A stretch of DNA of 64,000 bases, from assembly GCF_028335745.1 (NCBI RefSeq), contig NZ_CP116477.1, positions 3,286,001-3,350,000 of the forward strand, in the 5' to 3' direction. The DNA is from Pectobacterium sp. A5351. Its GTDB lineage: Bacteria > Pseudomonadota > Gammaproteobacteria > Enterobacterales > Enterobacteriaceae. Below, one piece after another: positions 25,786 to 35,066 of this stretch; the first letter of the stretch is position 1; the number at the start of each line of letters is the position of its first letter. The translations under genes were made by a program, and so were the position numbers. The notes under the pieces are model-generated. The model did not search any database. It was not told where the DNA came from and saw only the letters and a program-made list of their open reading frames with translations.

Positions 25786-27086
25786 CTGAGGGATCCCCAC
25801 AAAATCATCGCTAATAAACCAGCACCATATTTCGGTAGGTGCTGGTGAGTTGGGCTAAAATACTCTCCAGCTTCACTCGCCTGATTATTCGCGGTGAATG
25901 CCGCAGTACATTTTCCGCCAGTGTCAAAAACGATATCACTCTTCGACTTTTAAGGCTGTTCGCCTGATAATGAAGATGAAGACCTTTATTTTCAAAATGA
26001 TATCCTAATAACCAGAGAACAATTGATGCCAGTGTTGCCAGCAAACTCAGCACCCAAAGCCGCTCACCCGTTTTGCTTCCACAGGCGCGTAAGCCAAAGC
26101 CAAATCTCTCACTCTTTTCATCGCGAAAGTTTTGTTCAATCTGCATTCTCCTGCTGTAGAGTTTCATAATTTCATGGGGCTTGAATTCATCAGTACTGGT
26201 AAATAGCAGCCACGGCTCTTTAGCTGACGCACGCTGTTCTTTTTCTGTTGTGGGATGGCTCGGTTTCCCTTTGCGACGTTGGCTTTTTCGGCCTTTCGGC
26301 GCTTTTTTATAAAGATAAAAATGTCCGTTGCATTGCGCCTTTTTTGAACGCGCCAGCGTTCCGGCTCCCAGATATTCCGCGCGCGCCGTGCCAGTACAGT
26401 CTTTCACGTTCAGCCAGCGTTCCGGGCCATGATGAAGGCAAAATTTTACGTTTCCCCGGATGCGACCAATAAAGTCCCATCCCAGTGCTTTGATATGCCG
26501 AAACCATTCATTGTGGAAGCCCGCGTCGGTGATGAGGGTGACTTTCATTTGCGGGGCAATAGCACAGGCAAGCGCGTCAAGAAAGGCTTTCTGTATCAAA
26601 ATATTGTTTTGCTTTTCTGACGGAACCACCTGACTCATCAAGGGGATAGCGCGGCCATCACAGACAAGGCTGGCACGCAGGACATGAAAATCCTGAGAGG
26701 GATAGCCACTCCAGTCGACGGCAATAACACACCACGGCATGTTTTTGGTCATCATGGATGTAATCTGATTAAATATTTTCGGGATATCGTGATGAAGCGC
26801 AGTGTTTCCCAAAAGGCGGTCAACCCGTTTTATTTTATCTTTCACGCGAGCAGGGCCGGGTAAATAACGCCCGATGCAGGTGAGTGAAAGCGTGGCACCG
26901 CTTATCAACGCAGCGGTGGAATCAATAAGCGCATGTTGTCGATATTGATGTGTTGAAGCTAAAGCGTGACGGAAAAAAGTCTGGCATACTTTACGGACAG
27001 GCATAGGGTGATCTCATTGAATTTTTTGGCGAAAATCAGTAGATCATAAAACTCTATGCCTGTCTTGTTTTCTGGGGATTCCTCAG
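25786..27086 (-). mobile_element. IS10-like insertion sequence (IS4 family) with target duplication
   Basis: 1301 bp. Terminal inverted repeats CTGAGGGATCCCCACAAAA (left) and CTGAGGAATCCCCAGAAAA (right, minus strand) resemble those of IS10. The 9 bp CCTGTAAGG are present on both sides (25777-25785 and 27087-27095), a direct target duplication of the length IS10 makes. The intact duplication and transposase indicate recent arrival. Confidence 0.95.
25811..27004 (-). CDS. IS4-family transposase (IS10 group)
   Basis: 397 residues, full length for the family. The catalytic Asp residues lie in VIAVDWSGY and TLITDAGFHNEW, and the Glu in the Y-R-E-K signature YSRRMQIEQNFRDEKSERFG. The frame is intact, fitting an active element. 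It fills nearly the whole insertion sequence. Confidence 0.97.
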   Translation of the reverse strand: MPVRKVCQTFFRHALASTHQYRQHALIDSTAALISGATLSLTCIGRYLPGPARVKDKIKRVDRLLGNTALHHDIPKIFNQITSMMTKNMPWCVIAVDWSGYPSQDFHVLRASLVCDGRAIPLMSQVVPSEKQNNILIQKAFLDALACAIAPQMKVTLITDAGFHNEWFRHIKALGWDFIGRIRGNVKFCLHHGPERWLNVKDCTGTARAEYLGAGTLARSKKAQCNGHFYLYKKAPKGRKSQRRKGKPSHPTTEKEQRASAKEPWLLFTSTDEFKPHEIMKLYSRRMQIEQNFRDEKSERFGFGLRACGSKTGERLWVLSLLATLASIVLWLLGYHFENKGLHLHYQANSLKSRRVISFLTLAENVLRHSPRIIRRVKLESILAQLTSTYRNMVLVY

Positions 27087-27308
27087 CCTGTAAGGGGATA
27101 AAATGACTATCCTTATCTGCAGCTACATGTATACCTAATATCAAAAGAAAAAGCATAGTGTTGAAATGATTGCAACCGCCATTACAGGTGAAAGTTAATA
27201 CAGTATAAACTGTTCTCGGAAAAGTACGTCTGCGATCACAACGCCACCGCGATGTGTTAAAGTACCCCCTCTGACGGCGGTTGTAATGAGGATAGTTCAA
27301 TATATGAT

Positions 27309-27437
27309 ATATACCCGTCATACTTCAAGCTGCAGGTGCGTTGGCTGTGTTCACTCACCCGAATCACTTACTCAAGTAAGCTCATCGGGATTCATTCACT
27401 TGCTGCCTTCCTGCAACTCGAATTATTTAGGGTATAT
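27309..27437. repeat. ERIC-type intergenic repeat
   Basis: About 129 bp, ends ATATACCCGTCATACTTCAA and TTATTTAGGGTATAT, with the conserved core CTCACCCGAATCACTTACTC. Closely matches the copy at 1947-2073. It lies 16 bp beyond the stop codon of the gene 27454-28920, so it will be in that transcript's tail. Confidence 0.92.
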
Positions 27438-27453
27438 CCTACAAACAATCAAT

Positions 27454-28920
27454 TTAGAGATCTTTCTCCATTGCCCATAAAGGTAAAGGGAAAAATGACC
27501 TGATCGGATATGGGTAGGACTGATCCTGGCTTTTACGACGTTGGTTACTTATTATTGCGTTTACAAATTCTTGTTTTTTTCCAGACTTTAGATAGACAGG
27601 CAATTTTTTGAATCGCTCAACCATGGGTCCTTCTTCCTGATCTGCCCATGTTTTCATCAGCAATGACGTTTGAGACCTATCACACTCACTCCGACTGAAT
27701 TTCTCGAGATATTGATCTATACTTTGGTAGCAATGCAGAGCTCCCTGAAGGTCAAAGGAGCTACCTGATGCAAAAAGCGTGTGCCGGATGATCCCTGTAA
27801 CCAGTTGGCTATAGTCTCGGGAAATCAACCGAAAATTGAATTGTTCCATAGGCACCAATCCAAAATATTTTGACCCTATACCAATTCGGTAGCGCAGGTC
27901 AAAGTCCAGCAGTGATGCTATCAATCGAGGAACACCGTCGATCTTCTTGATTAGCCCGGTGTTAGCATGTTTATACCAGTCACTCAGTGCATCTATCACA
28001 CCAGCAAACTGCTGATTATCAGGCTGGTTCTGAAAGTGGTTGACAGCCGAAGGATCAAAAGCTTTGAGGATTTCAGCTCTAACCCCCGCCATAACACCCT
28101 CAATTTGTCCAAGATGAAGGAAGCGCCTCAATATTTTGACATTAAAATTTAGCATAAATTGCTGTTGCTCTTGTCTCACAGCGCACATTTCGTTGAAAAG
28201 TGTTATCGGCTCATAGCTATGTGTTCTACCCGCATCACACCACATAAGCTTTTCATAAGCGGCTTTTAAATATTTTCCAATATCATTTGCAAGTTGACCT
28301 GTAACTTCAGAGATAAATTCTGAAGTGTTTACCGGGGTACCCCTCTCTTCCAAGAGATCGACTAATCCATCTAAACTCAGGTTTTCCGCAAAGATTAGGT
28401 TATCTTTAACCAACATTTGAAGCGGCCCTGAATGCATACGCTGGTATACTTTGACGATATAGTCCGGTACTGATAGCCCCTCGAATCCACGTAGAGACTG
28501 AAAAACGGTCAGCGGATCGTGTAATACCATGTACATTGCATAGTAAGAGTAAAGACGTTCACTTTTGTCAGGACCAAAGGCAAGACTCTTATCCTCCATT
28601 GCTCTCAGCACGGTCTTACTCATGGTATGTTCATGATTGAGCAACATCTTTATAATATCTGTGCTTCCCTTCCCTTGCTCCAACTGAATAAGAACATCAC
28701 GGCAGACGTCACGGCTGATGTCCCGGTATTTCTGAACTTCATGGACAAGTTGAATTCGATTTTTAAATCCTAAAGAATCTTCGTAAAAGTACTGCTGCCG
28801 GCTGTAAATAGCTAGCAAAAGTACTTGCTCCCAAGCCATTTTATGAATGTTGTGCGTTGCACTGAGAAGCGCTTTCACATCAATCCCAATTATTTTTTTG
28901 TATCGCTGAATATTTTTCAT
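27454..28920 (-). CDS. Large unknown helical protein
   Basis: 488 residues from the ATG at 28920, which has an excellent GGAGGTG site; an ATG five codons upstream overlaps that site. I recognise no domain. It is mostly alpha-helical, without signal peptide, clear membrane span, P-loop or nuclease motif. The first 200 residues include HNIHKMAWEQVLLLAIYSRQ and a helical repeat-like part; the end is basic and proline-rich (YPYPIRSFFPLPLW). It stands alone, under an AT-rich upstream region, between an ERIC repeat and two tiny genes near the island end, a usual place for cargo such as defence genes. The function cannot be assigned. Confidence 0.8.
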   Translation of the reverse strand: MKNIQRYKKIIGIDVKALLSATHNIHKMAWEQVLLLAIYSRQQYFYEDSLGFKNRIQLVHEVQKYRDISRDVCRDVLIQLEQGKGSTDIIKMLLNHEHTMSKTVLRAMEDKSLAFGPDKSERLYSYYAMYMVLHDPLTVFQSLRGFEGLSVPDYIVKVYQRMHSGPLQMLVKDNLIFAENLSLDGLVDLLEERGTPVNTSEFISEVTGQLANDIGKYLKAAYEKLMWCDAGRTHSYEPITLFNEMCAVRQEQQQFMLNFNVKILRRFLHLGQIEGVMAGVRAEILKAFDPSAVNHFQNQPDNQQFAGVIDALSDWYKHANTGLIKKIDGVPRLIASLLDFDLRYRIGIGSKYFGLVPMEQFNFRLISRDYSQLVTGIIRHTLFASGSSFDLQGALHCYQSIDQYLEKFSRSECDRSQTSLLMKTWADQEEGPMVERFKKLPVYLKSGKKQEFVNAIISNQRRKSQDQSYPYPIRSFFPLPLWAMEKDL

Positions 28921-29215
28921 TTTTTTCACCTCCAATTCGTGGTGCTATTTTTTCTTTGATTTTAGAAAATCATACCCATATATGATGATAATAAAATTAA
29001 TTTTTATTAAAAAAATAAAATAAAAAATATATTGGTATGATAAATTCTACATTAACAAAAAACAATACCCATCACACTCAATCACATGCACAAAACAGCA
29101 TAATTACTTGATATTGAATGCATTTTTAAAATCATATACCGTGTGAAATGTCCATTAACGCCACCTGTTCGGTGATCTCTCATGGACTCAACTTAACCAG
29201 ATTCAAGGAAAAGCT
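28921..29215. promoter_or_regulatory. AT-rich divergent promoter region
   Basis: About 295 bp, very AT-rich, between the divergent genes 27454-28920 and 29216-29419. Both promoters must lie here; no operator repeat is obvious. Confidence 0.4.
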
Positions 29216-29419
29216 ATGCCTACGTCAGCACAAACACCAATCGATGATGGTGGAAATTACGTCACAGTAACGCCCCAAGATAAAAATGCCGCGCGACTCT
29301 TAAATCGCCAGTTGAAACGAATCCAAGCATTTATGCCCTCACAAAAACATCGTGTTACACCAACGAAACTAGCAAAACGTCTTGTGATGGAAAAAGCTGA
29401 GGAGGATACACAATGTTAA
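29216..29419 (+). CDS. Tiny protein, possible DNA-binding, first of an overlapping pair
   Basis: 67 residues, preceded by AAGGAAAAG. Basic helical centre (NAARLLNRQLKRIQAF) and tail HRVTPTKLAKRLVMEKAEED. Its end resembles the end of the next protein in pattern, so both may be small ribbon-helix-helix-like factors. Family not recognised. It overlaps the next gene by 7 bases. Confidence 0.65.
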   Translation: MPTSAQTPIDDGGNYVTVTPQDKNAARLLNRQLKRIQAFMPSQKHRVTPTKLAKRLVMEKAEEDTQC

Positions 29420-29586
29420 AAGCGGCCTATCAGGATCGGTTCATCGCAGGTCAACCAGTCACCTTCAAACCGAGTTCGCAGCAGAAAAAAACGCTGATTA
29501 AAGCAGCTCAAAAGGCAGGTAAAAAAGTTGGCGATTATGCCAACTATGCGCTGGTCGAAAATCTTAAAGAGGAGGATAAACTGTAA
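29413..29586 (+). CDS. Tiny protein, second of an overlapping pair
   Basis: 57 residues. ATG at 29413 lies inside the end of the previous gene and follows its GAGGAGG, a strong ribosome site. It begins MLKAAYQDRFIAGQPVTFKP and continues QKKTLIKAAQKAGKKVGDYA, a pattern like ribbon-helix-helix antitoxins or relaxosome proteins. A strong terminator follows 11 bases later. Function unknown. Confidence 0.65.
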   Translation: MLKAAYQDRFIAGQPVTFKPSSQQKKTLIKAAQKAGKKVGDYANYALVENLKEEDKL

Positions 29587-29596
29587 GTTTAGCCGT

Positions 29597-29632
29597 AGAC
29601 ACCGGGGACTAACTCACCGGTGTCTCTGTTTC
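29597..29632 (+). terminator. Terminator after the tiny gene pair
   Basis: A perfect 9-bp GC-rich stem (AGACACCGG / CCGGTGTCT) with an 11-nt loop, followed by CTGTTTC. Confidence 0.7.
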
Positions 29633-30222
29633 AGATCGCGACTAGTCCTATTCCCCCTTCCATTTCAATAAAACCCATCCCCTCACCCTCGCTGTTCTTC
29701 TCAAATCATGCGGCGTCCAGCTAGGTATAAGGTATACCTGCATTTGTCATGACTCATACAAGCACCAGATATTTTCCGTCAGGTGCTTTTGCTGGGTTGG
29801 CCTTATTGTTCATGTAGAAGGAAACAGGTATGGATTGAAGCAAAATACTTTGAGGAAATCTATTGCCTGATGGGATAACTGAACGTAGTGCTCAACCCCA
29901 GTTTTAGTCTCGGGCAGTTAAGTTATACCCTTCTGAGGCCAACATCCTTCCACACTATGCTACAGACCGCAGGTACAGCAACCTGCCCAAAGGGTCAGAC
30001 GAAATACGTTTTTGATTGTCGCTGAAAAAGCAGAGCCAGGTAGCCATTGTTCAGCTTATCTTCACTCATTACTCGTGTACGGCGATCATTAGAAAGTCTG
30101 ATTCAGGTTAGATGCTGGCAGATGATATTCAGCCATACCATGCTAAATAAGTACGCCAGTAAGTACGCGAGAGGAAAAATGGGAAGATTTTATGAAAGAG
30201 GATTTCGTAACTCATTGATTTA
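29633..30222. other. Island right-end non-coding region
   Basis: About 590 bp without a convincing gene. It has a small terminator-like hairpin (AAGCACC / GGTGCTT then TTTT, 29760-29790), an 8-bp palindrome GGTATACC at 29731, and the AAGTACGC pair at 30149-30168. It probably holds the right arm of the attachment region. Confidence 0.45.
30139..30172. repeat. Paired AAGTACGC sites at the island right end
   Basis: AAGTACGC at 30149 and 30161, same 12-bp spacing and orientation as at 5351 and 5363. The surrounding 33 bp (from ATGCT to CGCGAGA) match the left copy at all but four or five positions. It is 50 bp from the att core in thrW. Confidence 0.6.
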
Positions 30223-30268
30223 ATGGTGCCGATAATAGGAGTCGAACCTACGACCTTCGCATTACGAA
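30223..30268. repeat. Attachment-site core within thrW
   Basis: 46 bp identical to 5175-5220, from just outside the CCA end to the anticodon loop of tRNA-Thr. The tRNA gene is intact at this end of the island. Confidence 0.9.
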
Positions 30269-30299
30269 TGCGCTGCTCTACCAACTGAGCTATATCGGC
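30224..30299 (-). tRNA. thrW: tRNA-Thr, anticodon CGT
   Basis: 76 nt on the minus strand from GCCGATATAGCTCAGTTGG to the encoded CCA. Acceptor stem GCCGATA/TATCGGC, D arm AGCTCAGTTGGTAGAGC, anticodon loop in CATTCGTAATG (anticodon CGT) and T arm GTAGGTTCGACTCCT are all present. Its 3' half is the island target. In Escherichia coli thrW also follows proBA and holds an island, so the site is a shared hot spot. Confidence 0.98.
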
Positions 30300-30344
30300 T
30301 TTGGGATCGTCATGGCGAGAGCCAGACGTGAACTACGGGATGAC

Positions 30345-30373
30345 AAATTAGTGATAATGATACGTCAAGTCAA
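30345..30373 (-). promoter_or_regulatory. Likely thrW promoter
   Basis: On the minus strand TTGACT and TAATTT are 17 bp apart, ending 46 bp before the mature tRNA 5' end. The gene cannot rely on proA transcription here because an opposite-strand gene (30826-31299) lies between. Confidence 0.45.
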
Positions 30374-30825
30374 GCGGTTGGCGATCGTCTGCTGGTTTTA
30401 TCATCATCCTGTTGAAGATTATACAGTTCTGATAATTTTCCGTACTAATAATGCCGCATGCTATAGCTTTTGGGCTTAACGGAGAAGCCAGAGTCTGGCT
30501 TCTCTATCACCTTGCTTCGGGAGCCGGTTCCAGACAGATAATATCTGACTATACAAACACCACTCATTTTTAAGCAATATATTTCCCAGTAGAGTAGGAA
30601 CGTTACAATAAAAATAATTTTTTACCTTTATGATGAAAATGAAATAAGTCTCAACCAAACGGTCATTTTGTTTTAGGAAAAATCCCTATTCTTTTTATTT
30701 ATTATTTTGCTCTACTACTGCCAAGGCAATAAGGATGCTGTCTATACGTTAATGCCAAAATAATATCTCACCATCAAAATATTATTTTCAGCATAACAAG
30801 AAAGTACCGTGAGAGGGTGTGAATA
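30374..30825. other. Spacer between thrW and the secreted-protein gene
   Basis: About 450 bp without a supported gene. It contains a perfect 10-bp hairpin (GAGAAGCCAG / CTGGCTTCTC, loop 3) at 30482-30504, which has no T-run on either side. The end of the stretch carries the promoter of the following gene. Confidence 0.45.
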
Positions 30826-31299
30826 ATGAAGATGAAAACACTATTTTTAGGCTTGTTATTGGGTACGAGCTATATCGGCATGGCTGCAGCGGATAGCTTT
30901 GCCTCAGCAACCGCTAGTGCTCAGTCGACTCATGATGGCAAAACTGAGCGCGTAACCAAAACTGAATCATCATCTGGTCAAGGGGCTAGTCACGTCAGTG
31001 CTAGCGCTCATGCCGGTACTGTGGGTGAACCGCAGAAGGCAAGCAACAGCGGATCTCACTTCCGGGATAAAACCGATGCCATCAAAGCCGATATAAAGGC
31101 AAGAGAATCAGAAAATAAAAGCAGGGCAGAAAAAATCAAAGCCGATGTGAAATCCAGAGAAGCTGAAGCCAGAAAAGATGCCGAAAAAGGCTGGGCTGAT
31201 GCCAAAACTAAAGCGGATAATTTTAACAGCCGTGCGGAAAAACAGGCTCGTGAAACCGCCCGTTCAGTCCATAATGCAGCAGAGAAGCATCAGCGTTAA
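30826..31299 (+). CDS. Secreted highly charged helical protein
   Basis: 157 residues. Signal peptide MKMKTLFLGLLLGTSYIGMA with cleavage near AAA-DS. The mature protein is Ser/Ala-rich at first (SFASATASAQST), then an almost pure charged helix with 11-residue-like repetition (KADIKARESENKSRAEKIKA, KADVKSREAEARKDAEKGWA). Such composition recalls LEA-like desiccation proteins and periplasmic helical proteins. No family is certain. It lies between proA and thrW, an addition compared with Escherichia coli, and has its own direction of transcription. Confidence 0.8.
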   Translation: MKMKTLFLGLLLGTSYIGMAAADSFASATASAQSTHDGKTERVTKTESSSGQGASHVSASAHAGTVGEPQKASNSGSHFRDKTDAIKADIKARESENKSRAEKIKADVKSREAEARKDAEKGWADAKTKADNFNSRAEKQARETARSVHNAAEKHQR

Positions 31300-31564
31300 T
31301 AAATAACGCATTATTACAACAGAGGACAAGCAATTACTATTTATCCTCCGATAGCGATACAGGCTATGTATTTGTGAAGCGTCGCACAAAGCATAGCCTG
31401 CTACTATTGGAGGGTATTTCTATGATAGGGTTTATTTATTGCATTTCTATTGATTTATTATATTTTAATTTGAATGCATGTAACACAGAAAAGAATTACA
31501 GTTGAAATGATACTTCTTATTTAGATAAAAAAAGACTGAAGTAAAAAATGGCGTGAAAATAACG
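31300..31564. other. AT-rich spacer
   Basis: About 265 bp between convergent genes. An 8-bp stem (AGGCTATG / CATAGCCT) encloses 26 nt around 31360-31402 and may help terminate the secreted-protein transcript. Confidence 0.35.
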
Positions 31565-31591
31565 CTGCGCATATCTTTTTGATATACGCAG
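31565..31591 (-). terminator. Hairpin at the end of proBA
   Basis: An 11-bp stem with one G-T pair (CTGCGTATATC / GATATGCGCAG on the minus strand) and a five-A loop lies 12 bases past the proA stop; it is followed by a short T-rich stretch. Confidence 0.55.
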
Positions 31592-31602
31592 CCATTAATC
31601 GA

Positions 31603-32856
31603 TTAGGCGCGAATCAAATCGTCGCCATAACCAATCCATTTATAAGTGGTCAGCGCTTCCAGCCCCATTGGGCCGCGCGCATGCAGTTTCTGGGTGCTGA
31701 CCGCCACTTCTGCCCCCAGACCAAACTGGCCGCCGTCGGTAAAGCGCGTGCTGGCGTTGACATACACCGCTGAAGAATCCACTTCACGCACGAAGCGTTC
31801 CGCATTACTCAACGAGCGCGTCAGAATCGCATCAGAATGCTGCGTACCATGCTCGCGAATATGGGCAACCGCCGCATCCAGGGAGTCCACCAGCGTGACG
31901 TTCAGGTCGTTAGAGAGCCATTCATCGTTATAGTTAGCCTCTTCCACCGCAACGACGCTTGCCGGGCCACCGGTCAGGTAAGGCATCGCGGAAGGACTGG
32001 CATGGAGCGTCACACCTGCCACCGCCATTTTCTTGCTCAGTTCAGGCAGGAAGCGGTCGGCAATACGTTGGTTGACCAGCAGTGTTTCCAGGCTGTTGCA
32101 GGCGCTAGGGCGCTGTACCTTGGCGCTTTCAATGACGGTCAGCGCCTTGTCGAAATCGATGCTGTCGTCAGCATAGATGTGACAAACGCCGATCCCCCCG
32201 GTAATGACCGGAATCGTCGATTGTTCACGGCACAGCTTATGCAGGCCAGCACCACCGCGTGGAATCAGCATATCCACGTAACGATCCAGCTTCAGGAGTT
32301 GGTTGACCAGCTCACGATCTGGGCTTTCAATCGCCTGCACCGCAGCAGCAGGCAGGCCACACTGCGACAGCGCCTGCTGAATCACTTTGACCGTCGCCGC
32401 ATTGGTGCGATACGTCTCTTTGCCACCGCGCAGAATCACCGCGTTACCGGTTTTCAGGCACAGAGAAGCCACATCAATCGTCACATTCGGGCGCGCTTCA
32501 TAAATCACACCGACCACGCCCAGCGGCACGCGGCGACGTTCCAGCTTCAGGCCGTTATCCAGCATGCTGCCGTCAATCACCTGCCCTACCGGATCGTTCA
32601 GGCGACAGACCTGACGCACATCGCTGGCAATCGCGCTCAGCCGTGCCGGCGTTAAGAGCAACCGATCCAACAATGCGTCACTCATACCATTTTGGCGCGC
32701 ATCGGTTAAATCCAGCGCGTTAGCCGCCAGAATCGTCGCACTCTCGGCTTCCAGCAAATCCGCAATCGTCAGCAGCGCGCGATCTTTTTGTGCCGAGCTC
32801 AAGACCGCCAACTGATAAGAGGCCGCTTTTGCCGCTTTACCCATTTGTTCAAGCAT
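31603..32856 (-). CDS. proA: Gamma-glutamyl phosphate reductase
   Basis: 417 residues, the usual length. It reduces glutamyl-5-phosphate with NADPH to glutamate-5-semialdehyde, the second step of proline synthesis in the cytosol. Landmarks are [23 protein letters not shown], the catalytic Cys in [15 protein letters not shown] and [16 protein letters not shown] near the end. It follows proB after only 10 bp, so the two form one operon. Together with thrW this is the classical proBA-thrW order of enterobacteria. Confidence 0.98.
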   Translation of the reverse strand: MLEQMGKAAKAASYQLAVLSSAQKDRALLTIADLLEAESATILAANALDLTDARQNGMSDALLDRLLLTPARLSAIASDVRQVCRLNDPVGQVIDGSMLDNGLKLERRRVPLGVVGVIYEARPNVTIDVASLCLKTGNAVILRGGKETYRTNAATVKVIQQALSQCGLPAAAVQAIESPDRELVNQLLKLDRYVDMLIPRGGAGLHKLCREQSTIPVITGGIGVCHIYADDSIDFDKALTVIESAKVQRPSACNSLETLLVNQRIADRFLPELSKKMAVAGVTLHASPSAMPYLTGGPASVVAVEEANYNDEWLSNDLNVTLVDSLDAAVAHIREHGTQHSDAILTRSLSNAERFVREVDSSAVYVNASTRFTDGGQFGLGAEVAVSTQKLHARGPMGLEALTTYKWIGYGDDLIRA

Positions 32857-32866
32857 CGCGAACTCC

Positions 32867-33970
32867 TTAATTGATAATCATATCGTCGCGATGGATAGCC
32901 ACCGGACCATATTCGTAGCCAAGAATCTCGGCAATTTGTTGAGAGTGGTGTCCGGCAATCATACGCAACGCATCACTGTTATAACGCGTCACGGCATGCG
33001 CCACATCGCGTCCCGCCAGACTACGCACGCGGATCACTTCACCGCGAGAGAAATTCCCTTCCACACTGCGAATGCCTTTCGGCAACAGCGAACTCCCGCG
33101 TTCGAGGATTGCCGAAAGCGCGCCGTCGTCGACGGTAATTTCCCCCGCAGGGGGGGCACCGAAAATCCAGTGTTTGCGGCTTTCCAGCGGCGCATCCAGA
33201 GCATGAAAACGCGTTCCGACAGAAATATCGGCAATCACATCACCGATGACGCCTGGTTTACTGCCAGCAGCGATCACCACATCGATCCCCGCGCGGCAGG
33301 CCACATCAGCGGCCTGCAATTTGGTCGACATACCGCCCGTTCCGAGGCCAGATACGCTGTCGCCCGCAATGCTGCGCAACGCATCGTTGATGCCAGTCAC
33401 TTCACGGATCAGCTCCGCATTCGGATTATTGCGCGGATCGGCAGTAAATAGCCCGGCCTGATCGGTCAACAGCAGCAATTTATCCGCATCAGCCAGAATC
33501 GCCGCCAATGCAGACAGGTTGTCGTTATCACCCACTTTGATTTCGGCGGTGGCAACGGCGTCGTTTTCATTAATCACCGGAACAATATTGTTATCCAGCA
33601 GTGCCCGCATGGTGTCGCGCGCGTTAAGGAAACGCTCACGATCTTCCATATCTGCACGCGTCAGCAGCATCTGCCCGACGTGGATACCGTAGATGGAAAA
33701 TAGCTGTTCCCACAGTTGAATCAGGCGGCTTTGACCCACAGCGGCCAGCAGTTGTTTGGTCGCAATCGTGGCCGGGAGTTCGGGGTAACCCAAATGTTCA
33801 CGCCCGGCAGCAATCGCCCCTGAGGTGACAATAACAATCCGATGCCCTGCCGCATGTTGCTGCGCGCACTGGCGCACCAGTTCAACAATGTGGGCGCGGT
33901 TAAGACGACGTGAACCGCCGGTTAGCACGCTGGTACCCAGTTTCACAACCAAAGTCTGGCTGCCGCTCAT
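32867..33970 (-). CDS. proB: Glutamate 5-kinase
   Basis: 367 residues. It phosphorylates glutamate with ATP, the first and proline-inhibited step of proline synthesis. The amino-acid-kinase domain has [39 protein letters not shown] and [14 protein letters not shown]; the C-terminal PUA domain (about 275-350) is complete. First gene of proBA. No attenuator was recognised upstream. Confidence 0.98.
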   Translation of the reverse strand: MSGSQTLVVKLGTSVLTGGSRRLNRAHIVELVRQCAQQHAAGHRIVIVTSGAIAAGREHLGYPELPATIATKQLLAAVGQSRLIQLWEQLFSIYGIHVGQMLLTRADMEDRERFLNARDTMRALLDNNIVPVINENDAVATAEIKVGDNDNLSALAAILADADKLLLLTDQAGLFTADPRNNPNAELIREVTGINDALRSIAGDSVSGLGTGGMSTKLQAADVACRAGIDVVIAAGSKPGVIGDVIADISVGTRFHALDAPLESRKHWIFGAPPAGEITVDDGALSAILERGSSLLPKGIRSVEGNFSRGEVIRVRSLAGRDVAHAVTRYNSDALRMIAGHHSQQIAEILGYEYGPVAIHRDDMIIN

Positions 33971-34093
33971 AATTTATCTGCCGTTGGATGTCAAAAAATA
34001 AGAATAAGGAAAACGTTGTAGCAGGACAGACGCGTTATGCCAACAGGCATAACGCGAAAACCTGCGAATAAATCGGGGATCGTCAGGGAAGCA

Positions 34094-34468
34094 TCATGGT
34101 CGTGCAACGAGCGTACAGGCGGGTTCCAGCGAGTGCAGCAGTTTCTCCAGTCGGACATGGAAAGCCTGTTTGGCATTTTCCACCTGTCCCATCACGGATT
34201 TGTCCTTGATTTTTTCCTCACGCCAATTGCCCTGTTTATCAAACAGGCCGTAGTGGTAGTCATAAGCAAACGTTTCGCCGGTATCTTCCAGATTCAACCA
34301 CCAACCCCAGAACTCGCGATTTTCCGGTGCGGGTTTGATGTTGACGCAAACCGCCAGGCAATCAAAGAAGAACGCAGTATCCTCGCACTGCGCTTCGCGT
34401 ATATAAGGCCCCAGTGCCGTAAAATTTTTCATGAGCCGGCTTTTGGAGTGTCCACTCGGTAATATCAT
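34094..34468 (-). CDS. crl: Sigma-S cofactor Crl
   Basis: 124 residues, slightly shorter than the 133 of Escherichia coli. Crl binds RpoS and promotes its assembly with core RNA polymerase in stationary phase. The conserved blocks [32 protein letters not shown] and [11 protein letters not shown] are clear. The place next to proBA and frsA is the same as in Escherichia coli. It is a single-gene unit. Confidence 0.95.
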   Translation of the reverse strand: MILPSGHSKSRLMKNFTALGPYIREAQCEDTAFFFDCLAVCVNIKPAPENREFWGWWLNLEDTGETFAYDYHYGLFDKQGNWREEKIKDKSVMGQVENAKQAFHVRLEKLLHSLEPACTLVARP

Positions 34469-34650
34469 CTACGATCTCCTTTGGTTGAACCTTCTTTTTA
34501 GCAGAGAATGGCAATTTATCAAGCCGCTGGAGTGATAACCAATCTCTATGCTGCTGTCCACGCAGGCTGCCTGAAAAAGCGGTTGCCGAGCGACGCCGGG
34601 TACTCAACACTCGGCTCTCTTTGTTTTCGTTAATTGAGAAGTGACACCGC

Positions 34651-34986
34651 ATGCCGCATTGTATCGCCGAACATTCCTCAGACATTGATGTAAATACCCT
34701 ACTCCCTGCGATCTATCGCGGTGCACTCGAGTCCGGGTTGTTTGCCAGCGACGGCAGTGACATCAAAGTCAGATCACACGCTTTCGATCGCTATACGACG
34801 GGTGACCAACGAGCCAGCTTTATTCATGTTGCGATCAAGGTGCTTTCTGGGCGGACGAGGGAACAGAAAAGTCGCCTCTCCGATCTTGTTCTTCAGAAGA
34901 TCGAAGCGCTGGGATTGAAAAATCTATCGGTTACGGTTGAAGTGATTGATATAGACAGGCTTTGCTACGCCAAAAAAATCCTGTGA
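34651..34986 (+). CDS. 5-carboxymethyl-2-hydroxymuconate isomerase family protein
   Basis: 111 residues starting MPHCIAEHSSDID; Pro2 is the catalytic base of this tautomerase-superfamily enzyme. Further matches are DIKVRSHAFDRYTTGDQRAS, FIHVAIKVLSGRTREQKSRL and VEVIDIDRLCYAKK. Classical family members act in homoprotocatechuate breakdown, but no such genes are nearby, so the substrate here is not known. It stands alone between crl and frsA, divergent from crl. Confidence 0.88.
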   Translation: MPHCIAEHSSDIDVNTLLPAIYRGALESGLFASDGSDIKVRSHAFDRYTTGDQRASFIHVAIKVLSGRTREQKSRLSDLVLQKIEALGLKNLSVTVEVIDIDRLCYAKKIL

Positions 34987-35066
34987 TCGGCTGTCACCAT
35001 CTGGCAGAAGTAGCGAACTGTGCGGCGAAGATTCTCCCGCACAGACCTTGAATGACGCCTGCTCTT

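Noticed and set aside
30482..30504. Terminator of thrW or of the secreted-protein gene
   Set aside because: The hairpin is perfect but has no T-run on either strand and lies upstream of both genes' starts.
31837..32655. Long plus-strand open frame within proA
   Set aside because: It is antisense to proA in GC-rich coding DNA and lacks family features.
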